Source: Typhlomys cinereus | Lineage: Eukaryota > Chordata > Mammalia > Rodentia > Platacanthomyidae | Direction of reading: 5' to 3' | DNA: 64,000 nucleotides | Assembly (NCBI GenBank): GCA_023101885.1 | Contig: JALPQD010000635.1 | Coordinates: 372,001 to 436,000 of the forward strand | In this document: positions 58,001 to 64,000 of the stretch, piece by piece | Position numbering within the stretch: the stretch's first letter is position 1 | How the letters are laid out: every line of letters starts with the position of its first letter | Program-made: the position numbers and the translations under genes | The notes under the pieces: generated by a model | The model's input: the letters and a program-made list of their open reading frames with translations, nothing else | What the model was told of the DNA's origin: nothing | The model's database searches: none

Positions 58001-58039
58001 ACAGCACTGCTAGATGCCTGCACGTTCCTCCAGAAGTAA
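32578..58039 (+). CDS. LTF: Lactotransferrin-locus gene, 17 exons, iron-site residues lost
   Basis: Seventeen exons join to 2127 nt, encoding 708 residues, against about 710 in human LTF. All introns are GT-AG and exon phases follow the transferrin pattern. Layout: signal peptide (about 1-19), N-lobe (about 20-350), linker helix, C-lobe (about 360-708). Every cysteine expected for the lobe disulphides appears present, so a secreted two-lobe fold is likely. A normal lactoferrin binds one Fe3+ and one carbonate per lobe. Here the N-lobe keeps Asp79, Tyr111 and His272, but the second Tyr is Asp211 and the anion Arg is Met140. The C-lobe keeps only Tyr452; Asp, Tyr and His are Asn414, Ser545 and Ser614, and the anion Arg is Ser482. 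The offset to human mature numbering is 19 throughout the N-lobe and up to residue 414, then 17 after the linker, so the alignment is secure. Nine N-X-S/T sequons are present. The head-to-head neighbour RTP3 supports the LTF locus; a diverged tandem paralogue remains possible. Confidence 0.93.
34320..34397 (+). repeat. 19-bp minisatellite (4 units)
   Basis: AGCCCATGCACGCACCCCC is repeated four times with one or two substitutions. Confidence 0.9.
35055..35690 (-). mobile_element. Old L1 fragment (antisense)
   Basis: GGACATTTAGGTTGTTACAA, AATTCTGCTATGAATATTCA and GTGGGCTTATTGGCCGTTTA, in that order, are diagnostic of antisense ancient mammalian L1 3' ends. Confidence 0.8.
36573..36703 (+). repeat. 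66-bp tandem duplication spanning the exon 2 splice acceptor
   Basis: The polypyrimidine tract, AG and first 35 or so exon bases occur twice: acceptors end at 36597 and 36663. The copies differ by few bases (one C in the tract, TAT against CAT). The 66-bp offset is a multiple of three and the frame stays open through both. Confidence 0.92.
36664..36827 (+). CDS. LTF: LTF exon 2
   Basis: Residues 15-69: end of the leader and the first N-lobe strands, with cysteines at the canonical positions. The lactoferricin loop reads [15 protein letters not shown] and lacks the Trp/Arg-rich core. Phase 0 end at ATTGTG|GTGAGC. Confidence 0.9.
37510..37640 (+). repeat. B1 SINE
   Basis: CTACTTGGGAAGCTGAGCTA and GGCCAACCTAGGTTACATAG, then a GTTT-repeat tail. 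Confidence 0.75.
37663..37930 (+). repeat. B2-type SINE, subfamily II
   Basis: Complete copy with a 34-bp CA tail; GGTATCTATGG on both sides (37656 and 37949) is a target-site duplication. Confidence 0.9.
37990..38203 (-). repeat. B2-type SINE, subfamily II, internally deleted
   Basis: Antisense body GCCTGGCGTTTTTACGTGGG, with the B-box region shortened. Confidence 0.75.
38510..38800 (+). repeat. Old tRNA-derived SINE
   Basis: Head GGGCTGAGAAGATCGCTCAG and GAGTTCTAGCTCCAGCACCC. Confidence 0.6.
38885..39230 (-). repeat. B2-type SINE, diverged, with insertion
   Basis: Antisense body with an unrelated block of about 60 bp inside; head at GAGCCTTCTTCCCAGCCCC. Confidence 0.65.
39529..39637 (+). 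CDS. LTF: LTF exon 3
   Basis: Residues 70-105. ADAVTLD contains the first iron ligand (Asp79), retained, but the following Gly-Gly is Asn-Ala. [16 protein letters not shown] is conserved. Confidence 0.92.
39909..40091 (+). CDS. LTF: LTF exon 4
   Basis: Residues 106-166. HYYVVAVV keeps the first Tyr ligand (Tyr111). SCHTG keeps the anion Thr, but the next residues are Ile-Asn-Met-Thr: Met140 (codon 40010-40012) replaces the carbonate Arg and Asn139 starts a new NMT sequon. NWT at 156 is the conserved glycosylation site. Confidence 0.93.
40132..40172 (+). repeat. (GT)n microsatellite
   Basis: About 20 GT units in intron 4. Confidence 0.95.
40422..40569 (+). CDS. LTF: LTF exon 5
   Basis: Residues 167-215. 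The cysteine cluster SC..LCALC..HC is intact. [11 protein letters not shown] has Asp211 (GAC, 40553-40555) where lactoferrins have the second Tyr ligand. Confidence 0.93.
40745..41105 (-). mobile_element. MaLR-type LTR (intron 5)
   Basis: Antisense: from GGGGAACAAGAGATTTTATT to CAATTGTCAGGTTGACACTT. Confidence 0.75.
41648..41703 (+). CDS. LTF: LTF exon 6
   Basis: Residues 216-234: [19 protein letters not shown], the strongly conserved transferrin block. 56 bp, phase 2 in and 1 out. Confidence 0.92.
41990..42190 (-). repeat. B2-type SINE, subfamily II, truncated
   Basis: Antisense body and head (AACCATCTTTTCAGCCCTGG) in intron 6, lacking the CA tail. Confidence 0.7.
42228..42318 (+). repeat. 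(TAGA)n/(TGGA)n microsatellite
   Basis: About 18 tetranucleotide TAGA units pass into TGGA units. Confidence 0.95.
42330..42460 (-). repeat. Old B-type SINE fragment
   Basis: GTCAGAGGATAACTTTCAGA and CCACCACATGGGCTTCCAGG in antisense. Confidence 0.6.
42510..42775 (-). repeat. B2-type SINE, subfamily II
   Basis: GT tail at 42528-42560, complete body, head shortened at CAGCCATCTCTCCAGCCCC. It ends only 45 bp before exon 7. Confidence 0.9.
42820..42998 (+). CDS. LTF: LTF exon 7
   Basis: Residues 235-294. [18 protein letters not shown] is conserved. [10 protein letters not shown] keeps the His ligand (His272). The exon ends in phase 0 after Gln294. Confidence 0.93.
43086..43190 (+). repeat. 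(GA)n/(GACA)n tract
   Basis: GAGA and GACAGA units in intron 7, 90 bp after exon 7. Confidence 0.9.
43531..43705 (+). CDS. LTF: LTF exon 8
   Basis: Residues 295-352, end of the N-lobe. [19 protein letters not shown] is conserved. NTT at 300 is an additional sequon. Confidence 0.93.
43892..43933 (+). repeat. (GT)n(GC)n alternating tract
   Basis: GT units pass into GCGCGC 80 bp before exon 9, a strong Z-DNA-type sequence. Confidence 0.95.
44015..44169 (+). CDS. LTF: LTF exon 9 (linker, start of C-lobe)
   Basis: Residues 353-404. [17 protein letters not shown] spans the interlobe helix and first C-lobe strand; [10 protein letters not shown] closes the exon in phase 0. Confidence 0.93.
44530..44925 (-). 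mobile_element. MaLR-type LTR (intron 9)
   Basis: Antisense: GGGGAACAAGAGGCGCATTC to TTATCAAATTGACACCTGCA. Confidence 0.7.
45498..45588 (+). CDS. LTF: LTF exon 10
   Basis: Residues 405-434. [20 protein letters not shown]: Asn414 (AAT, 45525-45527) replaces the C-lobe Asp ligand, the usual Gly-Gly is Glu-Ser, and NES forms a sequon. Confidence 0.93.
45880..46052 (+). repeat. B2-type SINE, 5'-truncated, long (CA)n
   Basis: Body from GCCTCTGGAAGATGGAATCT, then a CA run of about 54 bp (45998-46051). It ends 80 bp before exon 11. Confidence 0.85.
46134..46181 (+). CDS. LTF: LTF exon 11
   Basis: Residues 435-450: [16 protein letters not shown], the short variable linker exon. It is two residues shorter than in human LTF, which accounts for the change of offset from 19 to 17. 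Confidence 0.88.
46283..46672 (-). mobile_element. MaLR-type LTR (intron 11)
   Basis: Antisense: CTATTGCTGTGAGAGACCAC to CAAGTTGACAGACAGGATTA. Confidence 0.8.
47352..47534 (+). repeat. (GGA)n polypurine tract in intron 11
   Basis: About 180 A/G-only bases in GGA, GGAAGA and GAAGGA units. The long Glu/Arg/Gly frames through it are artefacts. Confidence 0.97.
47928..48216 (-). repeat. B2-type SINE, young subfamily I
   Basis: Complete antisense copy. CCCCCTCCTCTTTTTCT (47890) and CCCCCCTCTTTTTCT (48218) flank it. It ends about 100 bp before exon 12. Confidence 0.92.
48318..48473 (+). CDS. LTF: LTF exon 12
   Basis: Residues 451-502. [12 protein letters not shown] keeps Tyr452, the only remaining C-lobe ligand. 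SCHTAVD keeps the Thr, but Ser482 (AGT, 48410-48412) replaces the anion Arg and the following TAGW is TIGW. Sequons at N464 (new) and N495 (conserved). Confidence 0.93.
49063..49166 (+). repeat. (CTAT)n microsatellite
   Basis: About 25 CTAT units with a few CTAC. Confidence 0.95.
49205..49485 (-). repeat. B2-type SINE, subfamily II, with (GT)n
   Basis: GT run of 40 bp, body CAGCCTGGATTGCTCCACCT, head GAGTCGTCTTCCCAGCCC. Confidence 0.85.
50078..50219 (+). CDS. LTF: LTF exon 13
   Basis: Residues 503-549. [15 protein letters not shown] is intact. [10 protein letters not shown] has Ser545 (TCC, 50203-50205) in place of the second C-lobe Tyr. NQS at 507 and NSS at 536 are extra sequons. Confidence 0.93.
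50981..51270 (+). repeat. B2-type SINE, subfamily II, (CG)n(CA)n tail
   Basis: Complete copy ending GCGCGCGC then about 45 bp of CA; ATACTGAATGG flanks both sides (50970 and 51287). Confidence 0.92.
51850..52210 (-). mobile_element. Old L1 fragment (antisense)
   Basis: TTTTCACTTAATGATGTCTG, GCATAAAATTCCATTGTGTA and ACCAGATCATATAATAGTTC follow antisense L1 3'-end order. Confidence 0.7.
52933..53000 (+). CDS. LTF: LTF exon 14
   Basis: Residues 550-572: [19 protein letters not shown], nearly invariant in lactoferrins. Donor AACG|GTAGGT. Confidence 0.92.
53121..53285 (-). repeat. B1 fragment with tandem duplication
   Basis: A block of about 50 bp ending in AGCCCAGGCTTCCCAGGAAC is present twice (53123-53171 and 53174-53226). 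The second copy continues into antisense B1 (CTGAGTGCTGGGATTGCAAG). Confidence 0.75.
53340..53383 (+). repeat. (CA)n microsatellite
   Basis: About 20 CA units followed by CAC and AAC trinucleotides. Confidence 0.95.
54172..54446 (-). repeat. B2-type SINE, young subfamily I
   Basis: Complete antisense copy flanked by CACTGTTAGTATGATCTT (54147) and CACTGTTAGTATGATCTT (54447), an 18-bp perfect target-site duplication. Confidence 0.95.
54920..55150 (+). repeat. (CTTT)n/(CTTC)n pyrimidine tract
   Basis: About 230 bases of nearly pure pyrimidine in CTTT, CTCT and CTTC units. Confidence 0.95.
55388..55512 (+). repeat. 20-bp minisatellite (6 units)
   Basis: ATCCACTTCCTGTCTCCATC is repeated six times with C/T variation at one position. 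Each unit carries a CTTCCTGT ETS-type motif. Confidence 0.92.
55597..55930 (+). mobile_element. LTR-like MaLR fragment (intron 14)
   Basis: GAGATTGTCTTGATGGCCTT and ACCCAGTCCCTAGTGGGCAG resemble the mid-part of MaLR LTRs; the 5' TGTCAACTTGAC block is degraded. Confidence 0.5.
56266..56450 (+). CDS. LTF: LTF exon 15
   Basis: Residues 573-634. [20 protein letters not shown] is conserved. [14 protein letters not shown] has Ser614 (TCC, 56388-56390) in place of the C-lobe His ligand. Confidence 0.94.
56879..57068 (+). CDS. LTF: LTF exon 16
   Basis: Residues 635-697. [18 protein letters not shown] and [14 protein letters not shown] are canonical. NGS at 640 matches the conserved third human site. 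Confidence 0.94.
58005..58039 (+). CDS. LTF: LTF exon 17 (C-terminus, stop)
   Basis: Residues 698-708, [11 protein letters not shown], then TAA at 58037-58039. The last cysteine and length match other lactoferrins. Confidence 0.93.
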
Positions 58040-58154
58040 ACCCCCAGGAAATATCTCGGTCTTCCCCAGATCCTCAGCCCCTCCGAGCATCGTCCTTGGG
58101 ATTTTAGTTTGCCAGTGTCTCTTCTAATAATTCTCTGAAGTGATTTTACGAAGA

Positions 58155-58160
58155 AATAAA
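58155..58160 (+). terminator. LTF: LTF polyadenylation signal
   Basis: AATAAA, overlapping a second ATAAAA, lies 116 bp after the stop codon, giving a 3' UTR of about 140 nt. Confidence 0.85.
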
Positions 58161-58424
58161 ATAAAAAATACCCTTGGGATTCTCTCATAGAGTGTCGCTC
58201 ATCTTCTTTAGGGTTTTTCCCACCAACATCACGTGTCTGGCCAAATGCCTGCGCTGTCAGACTGTCTTTCTGAGTTCTGCACGTCTGGCCTTTCTTCTGT
58301 CCTGCCATCTTGGGCACAGTGCCCGTTGGTCTGGAATCTGAGGATACGCCAGGCAGCTATTTCTTTCCCAAGGGGATTAAGTTATGTACATAAGATGTCT
58401 CAATATGTGCCCTTGCATGTGTGC

Positions 58425-58425
<1 letters not shown>

Positions 58426-58475
<50 letters not shown>
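58426..58475 (+). repeat. (GT)n microsatellite
   Basis: About 22 GT units. Confidence 0.95.
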
Positions 58476-58476
<1 letters not shown>

Positions 58477-58652
58477 CCAAGGTAGGGCAACAATAGAGGG
58501 TATGGGGACTCAGCTGATCATAGAAAGAAATTGGAAATGAAGAAGATTGGAGATTATTTGGTATCTAAGGTAAATATCAGTTGGCATAGTAAATTGAGTT
58601 GAATAGGAGAAGGTGACTCGCGATAGTTTCAAATGCTGCCCAACACACTATC

Positions 58653-58852
58653 TTTGTTTGTTTTTTGTTTGTTTGCTTCCAAAATAGAAAGGCTTTATTG
58701 GTTCACCCAATTAATTCCTTTCTATGGCAAGAACCCAAGTCATATAGACATGAAAACAACAGATATGAAAGCAACCTTTCCGTGATTCATTTTATTACCC
58801 TGCTAAATGTTTTTTTCTTATTAAAAACAATTTTGTTTACATAAAATAGGAT
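58653..58852 (-). pseudogene. 5'-truncated retrocopy of an mRNA 3' end
   Basis: On the minus strand a 200-bp segment ends CCAATAAAGCCTTTCTATTT, then an A-rich tail (AAACAAACAAAAAAC). It is flanked by a perfect 12-bp repeat CAACACACTATC (58641-58652 and 58853-58864). This is the signature of LINE-mediated retrotransposition of a transcript 3' UTR. The parent gene is not recognised. Confidence 0.6.
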
Positions 58853-58999
58853 CAACACACTATCCTAAAATTACTAAAAACATTGTGGGATGTTTTTCTT
58901 TGCAAATTTCTTTTTGGCAACCCAGTTGCATAATTCTTGAGCATCGTAGACGGTCGTGTCTGTCAGAGACGGTCGTGTCTGTCATAGCATCACAAAGTT

Positions 59000-59175
59000 G
59001 GGGCTGTGGAGATGGATCAGTGGTTAAAGTCTTTGCAGCCAAAAGGACCTGGGTTCAGATTTCAGGTCCCACAGCAAAATGCTGGGCAGAAATGGTGGCG
59101 GCCTGCATTTCTGGTCTTGGAAAATGGAGCCTGTAAAACTCAGAGTAAAGTGATAAGGAGGTAGAGTAATCCAGG

Positions 59176-59217
<42 letters not shown>

Positions 59218-59225
59218 TGTGTGTT
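59000..59225 (+). repeat. B2-type SINE, subfamily II, with (GT)n
   Basis: Head GGGGCTGTGGAGATGGATCA. The body is truncated after AATCCAGGATG, where a GT run begins. Confidence 0.75.
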
Positions 59226-59229
59226 TCCA

Positions 59230-60335
59230 CACGTGCTTGGGCGTGGGAGAGGGAAGCTGTCTATACTTTCTTTAAATCCTCTTTTCCTCCACCGAGGTTG
59301 CCACTGACTTAGTCAGACACTCTAGGAGTGACTCCAGAAAAGGAAACCCACCCCCCCTCTCCCATGCCAGATTGGCAGCAGCTTTAGCTATTTTCCCGCT
59401 GGACCCACTGATCACTTTTCACCCCGCTGACCTTGAACCTTGGAGCCTGGTGACCTCTTCCCTCTTCTGAACTTCCCTTTCTCCATCTTACTGAGGATGA
59501 AACATGCTCCTCTTTGGAGTCTGATTCTCGTCCCAGTCAGCGAGCCAGCGGCAATGAGGAACTTGGGTGGGAGAGGCAGTGGACAGAGACAGGCTCTGGA
59601 AACTTAGGGGGCAGTAAGAATGATTTATTTTTTAGTGGCGGGACTAAACAGAGTTTGGCCAGTTCAAGAACAACAAGAAAAAAGCTAGTAAGTGCAACTT
59701 CTCAGCAACTGCCTTTTTTTTTATCCTAATTATCTCTTTTTATGAGTCTTCTAAGCATTTCCTGATTCTCTACCGTCCTAGAGAGCTTAACCTTTATTTT
59801 AGAACTGCAGCGTTCCACAGTCTACAAAGACTCGGACCCGATACATTGTCCATCTTTACTAGTCTTGCTATTCAGTGAGCAGCATTTCGTGGCAGAGTTG
59901 ATAACACTTCTGTCCCCAACACTATAAAGCATAACATTTAAACCACATGAACTGAATTTTTCACAGCAAAATTGTGACCAGACTGCACAGAGGTTCTGAA
60001 GAAATGCTTGCGTCCTTCCTCTTCCTCTCCCCGCCTCCCCCCCCCCAAAAAAAAAACACCCTGGGAAAGCTAGAATTTACACTAGGAAGTTTATGCTAGG
60101 AACAGTACTTAGAATTTGTCAGATCTGGTGCCAGCCAGAGAAGGAGTTTGTCCCCACAAAGAGCTTGCTTTATACGACAGTCTTCCAGCCCAGGGAAGAT
60201 GAGACCACATGGGCGGAGCCACAGCCTGACTGGCGCTGCACAGCTCTGGCCTTTTTTTGAGTCCGAATACCGCATCGAAATCTCAAGAAAGATCTTTAAA
60301 GCAATTGGATTTTTCTCTTCCCAATATGGCCATAA
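59230..60335. other. Downstream intergenic, no gene recognised
   Basis: Single-copy sequence with a poly-C/poly-A run near 60040. No supported coding exon. Confidence 0.5.
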
Positions 60336-60344
60336 TAATTTGAT

Positions 60345-60635
60345 TTTTAAATTTTTTTGTGTGTGTGTATGTGTGTGTGTGTGAGAGTGAGAGAGAGAGA
60401 GAAAGAGACACTGTGTGTTTCTGTGGAGGACCAAGGTTGACTTCAGGAATCATCCTGGATTACTACTGCCTCCTTTTTGCTTCACTCTGGGATTTCCCAG
60501 GCTCTGCCCACCAGGGCCGACAATACAGACTATTTGGTTTCTGCCTGGTGTTTTTACATGGGACCTGGGATCTGAACTCGGGACCTTCTACTTGTGAGGC
60601 AGCATTTTAACCCCCGAGCCATCTCTCTAGCCCTT
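60345..60635 (-). repeat. B2-type SINE, subfamily II
   Basis: GT/GA tail, body CAGGAATCATCCTGGATTAC, head GAGCCATCTCTCTAGCCC. Confidence 0.88.
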
Positions 60636-60639
60636 TTTA

Positions 60640-61765
60640 TTGATTTATTAAGGGTGTGTAGTCAAACGGAGGCAGACCTTACCACGGATCTAGAAACGAA
60701 ATAGGTCAGTAATCCCATTCCCCTTGTTGAGGTGAAATCTTACACCCCTGTGTTCATCTCCCCCAAGCAGCTATCTTGCTGAAGTCAACAGTCTGCAAAT
60801 CAAAATCCCAGTGGCTTATCCACAAAGCTTGATTTTCACTTGCTTCTGCGTCCACTGTGGGTTGGAGATGCTGGCTGTTTACCTGTTTGGTCTGGACCCA
60901 GGATGAACTTGTGGTTTTCATTTGGCATGTTGGACGGAGCACGCGGGGAAAGTGAAAGAGAGATAGAGGTGTCATAGAATAGCTCTTAAGGGCTGAATAA
61001 AGTTACACATCATATGTTAATGAGGCAGCCCCTTCTATTTCCTTTGTTCTCCTCTTATCCCTGGATTGGAGGCAGAACCTTTAGTTATTTCAACCCCAAG
61101 GACCTTACATGTCCCCCAAGTTGTCTGTGCTGGCGGGGCAATGACACTCCCCCCAACCTAAGAGTCACAAATGTCACCTGATGTCATGTGGTCTGCTCTT
61201 GGCCTTGTGGAATCCCCAAATGAGACAATGTTTTCAGTCTACGATTCTGCCACAGACTCCTTGTCTCGTGAGAGCTCAGTTGTTTTAACAAAGAGGCAGA
61301 AAAACACGCAAACAAGCCAAGAAGCCAGGAAAGCCCCTCCCGCTTCCGTCACCTCCTGCTGAGCCCAGCGTGTCACTTCCCCAAGGTCTCATGTGATTCC
61401 ATTTTCCTGATAACGTTGCTCCTCCACTCCACTCTCCACCTACCAGGGAAAAATGGAGAAGGAAATCGGGGCTGAGTCTGTCCTGCAGGTCACAGTGTGA
61501 GAACGCTCTGTGACCCTCCGCAGTTGGAAACAGATGGCCAGTGAATTGGAGGCTTTCCCAGCCCTTCTTCACCCACCCGCCTACAGCCTCCATTCACAGA
61601 CTTTCTGAAGAAAGCCAGAAAGGAAGCCACGTCTTCTTCCTTACATGAAATTCACCTCCTAAAGATGAAAGGCTGGAAGGACTGGCTTCGCAGGGAGACC
61701 CCTAACCAGCACCATCTGTCTAACCAGCATACACTTCTTTTTTGCCTTCTATTCAAAAACCTAAG
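60640..61765. other. Downstream intergenic, no gene recognised
   Basis: Single-copy sequence. A minus-strand frame of 102 codons (61593-61285) shows no domain or splice support. Confidence 0.5.
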
Positions 61766-61769
61766 CTTC

Positions 61770-62015
61770 ATGGGCTGGAGAGATGGCTCAGGGGTTAAGA
61801 CTCTGCCTCTCAAGCAGAAGGTCCTGAGTTCAGATCCCAGGTCCTGAATGAAAGTGACAGCCTGTACTTCCTGTCCTGGTGGGCAGAGCCTGGGAAATCC
61901 CAGAGTGAAGCAAAAAGGAAATAGAAACAATCCAGGATGATTCTTGATGTCACCCTTGGTTTTCCACAGGGACTCACAGTGCCCTTGTATACAACACACA
62001 CAACAAATAAATTTT
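61770..62015 (+). repeat. B2-type SINE, subfamily II
   Basis: Complete head; part of the body is deleted after CCCAGGTCC; ends CAAATAAATTTTT and a poly-A. Confidence 0.88.
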
Positions 62016-62344
62016 TAAAAAAATGTTAAAAAAAAAAAAAAACAAGAAAAAACAAAACTCAGCCTCATGTAGGACCCTGAAGGCAGAGCTGGGTTAGTCA
62101 TTGAACTTTTTTGACCTTCTAGTGTGGCTACATAAATAGAATAGAAAGAATAAATCTCCTTTTCTTTGTCTGATTGGCTTACTGAAGACAGATGCCCAAA
62201 TTTGGCTTGTTAGGGGTTTGTCAGGACTCACGTACTCTGACCTTAATGAGTCTGGTAAAACAGTGACACCCCACCTTGCCTAAGTCCATATATGGGGTCC
62301 TGACAATGAGGTTTTGGTTTGAGTAGAGGTCGGATACACGTGTT

Positions 62345-62700
62345 GTACCACTTATTCTTTTTTATTGTTGTGAGAAAAGACTTCAATTCAAGTAATTTCA
62401 AGGGAGAAAGGAAGATTTATTCAGTTAAGGTTCCAGAGGGGAAATACAGTTTTTCATGGCAGAAGTGGCATGGCTGGCTGGCAGAAGAGGAGGTGGTTCA
62501 AGTCATGTCCTTCGTGGAGGCTGAGAGTTGCAAGACTACCCTCTGTAAGAACAGACCTCTTCCTGAAGAAGGGTGGAGCTAATCCACCTCAAGGCCCACC
62601 CCCTGTGACTTCCTTCCTCCAGCAAGGCTCCACCTCTTAAAGGTGCCATGACCTTCCCAAACAACTAAAGATTCAAACACATGAGCCTGCAGGGGGGGGG
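62345..62700 (-). mobile_element. LTR-like fragment
   Basis: GTTGTGAGAAAAGACTTCAA and AGGAAGATTTATTCAGTTAA resemble the antisense 3' part of rodent MaLR LTRs. Confidence 0.45.
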
Positions 62701-62724
62701 GGGAACAGCTCAAGTTTCAAACCA

Positions 62725-63148
62725 TGATAGGTGTCAACTTGACAGTCGAAGGCTTGGAGCTCTGGGTACATTTGTAAAGAATGGGTAGTTGAATTAAGCC
62801 CAGAGCAAGCCTGGAGGAGATTGTCTAATTGATGGGGGGGACCAGCACATGGTGGGTGGGACTAGTTCCTTGGCAGGTGAATAAGATGGAGGGAGCTGGC
62901 TAAGGAGGTTGGCATCCTTTGGTATACTTGGTCAGACATGCTGGTCTGCAACGTGAGGGCTGTCTCTCTCTCGGCACTTCTGTAGACGTGGTGTAGCCAA
63001 TTCTTTCAGCTACTGGTGCTGGTATGAATTCTCCTGCCAAGCTGGACAAGGAACTATAACCAAGACTCATAAGCTAAAATAAATCCCCTTGTTCCCTTAA
63101 GCTGTTCAGTCTTGAATTTATCTGCAATGATGCAGAATGACTACAATT
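62725..63148 (+). mobile_element. MaLR-type LTR
   Basis: Starts GTGTCAACTTGACAGTCGAA; contains TAAAATAAATCCCCTTGTTC; closest in text to the copy at 9.4 kb. Confidence 0.8.
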
Positions 63149-63930
63149 CGAGGTCTGCACAGCTAAGCGGCTCTGGTCATAGGTGGTCCCCCCTTCATTA
63201 GTATTGTCTGGGACTCAGTTTCTACTATAGGTAAGTCTGACTAGTTGCAAGACTGGACAGAATCTCTTGGAGATAAGCTTCTCTCTGATTCCAGCCTCTT
63301 CCTCATCACGAGACTCCTGGGGGGATTCCACGTCCTTGAGGGGCATCGTTGCAATAGTCTGCATGACAACCAAAGAAAGGGACACAAGAGTCTTCATTTC
63401 TGCCAAGACTGGTCTACCCTTTTCCGGGAATGAGCAGTTTGTCTCCTGAGCAGTCAGATGATCAAGGAGGCCCCCAAACACCCCTCATCGGGGACCCTGG
63501 GAAGATCTGTCTCTGCATGTCCTGAGATGGGGACAGCGGAGGCAGCCGTGCCACCTCCACAGCTTCTGTGGATGCCCTTGCCCACTGCCTTCGACATGGG
63601 GTTTCCCATGGGGGACTCATTCCCAGGGGTTCCAGGTAGCCTCCCTTAGGTTGGGGCTCAGCGGGGGTCAGGATCCTCTGCCCAGTCACAGAAAGCCACT
63701 ATGTTAAGACTAGCTTGAATATGTTCTCCCTCAGTTTTAATCTCACCTCGGTTTTCTTCCTCTCCCAGCTCATTGGCTATGGTCTCCTGTCATGATTTCC
63801 TGCTTTTGTCTTTTCTTCTCCCACGGTTTCTGTGGATTGTCAGAAAAAAATACCTCAAAAGTCTAGAGTAATCCAAGTATTATGGACTACAATTTTAATT
63901 TATCCATTTGTCTGGAGAGAGACAGTTAGC
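63149..63930. other. Downstream intergenic, no gene recognised
   Basis: Overlapping 60-88 codon frames occur on both strands around 63.2-63.7 kb. None shows a known domain, and no splice pattern links them. Confidence 0.45.
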
Positions 63931-63934
63931 CTGC

Positions 63935-64000
63935 ATGGTTGCTGGTAAATCACCATCAAATGGCTTAAGAGAACAAGGGGTTTATTTTCTTACAATAGTC
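63935..64000 (-). mobile_element. MaLR-type LTR, cut by the window end
   Basis: AGAACAAGGGGTTTATTTTC matches the 3' end of the antisense LTRs at 40.7 and 44.5 kb. Confidence 0.55.

Noticed and set aside
32578..58039. LTF-locus gene as a pseudogene because catalytic-type residues are lost
   Set aside because: All 17 exons are open, every splice site is GT-AG, length and cysteines are normal, and promoter and polyadenylation signals are present; functional change fits better than decay.
58180..64000. CCRL2, the gene expected next to LTF
   Set aside because: No seven-transmembrane frame is present on either strand; the known spacing in other mammals would place it beyond the window.

Overview
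This is a 64 kb piece of mammalian nuclear DNA, almost certainly from a myomorph rodent. About three dozen tRNA-headed B2-type SINEs, a few B1 SINEs, MaLR-type and other solo LTRs, L1 remnants and very long CA/GA microsatellites fill the space between two multi-exon genes. The SINE bodies differ from the mouse B2 consensus as I remember it. They share a B2-like head but carry a body ending in a conserved block of about 60 bases and a CA tail. I suspect a non-murid lineage such as a dipodoid, but I cannot name the species.

Layout. Positions 205-3593 (minus strand) hold RTP3, a two-exon receptor-transporter gene with an intact 524-codon frame. From 3.6 to 32.5 kb lies a repeat-rich intergenic region. 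It contains four related solo LTRs, one ERV1-like LTR, several MaLR LTRs, a roughly 420-bp (GGA)n-rich tract, and an isolated CpG-rich promoter-like segment near 17.9-18.05 kb. From 32578 to 58039 (plus strand) lies a complete 17-exon transferrin-family gene. Its exon sizes, phases, cysteine pattern and head-to-head position next to RTP3 identify it as the lactotransferrin (LTF) locus. From 58.2 to 64 kb I see repeats and no gene; CCRL2, the expected next neighbour, is not reached.

Main discovery. The LTF-position gene is open end to end (708 codons, all 16 introns GT-AG, transferrin cysteines kept), yet its metal-binding chemistry is dismantled. In the N-lobe, the second Tyr ligand is Asp and the anion-binding Arg is Met. 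In the C-lobe, Asp, the second Tyr and His are Asn, Ser and Ser, and the anion Arg is Ser; only one C-lobe ligand remains. Two of the substitutions create N-glycosylation sequons at or beside former binding residues. The lactoferricin-type cationic motif is also lost. The gene therefore looks like a selected, non-iron-binding lactoferrin, comparable in logic to the inhibitor of carbonic anhydrase that arose from serum transferrin, rather than a decayed pseudogene. A 66-bp, frame-preserving tandem duplication copies the intron 1/exon 2 acceptor and offers two near-identical splice acceptors at the junction between signal peptide and mature protein.

The two genes are transcribed divergently from about 29 kb apart and do not act in one pathway. 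RTP3 is a membrane chaperone for GPCR surface delivery; the LTF product is secreted. Exons were assembled by hand from splice consensus and homology remembered from family members, with no database search.
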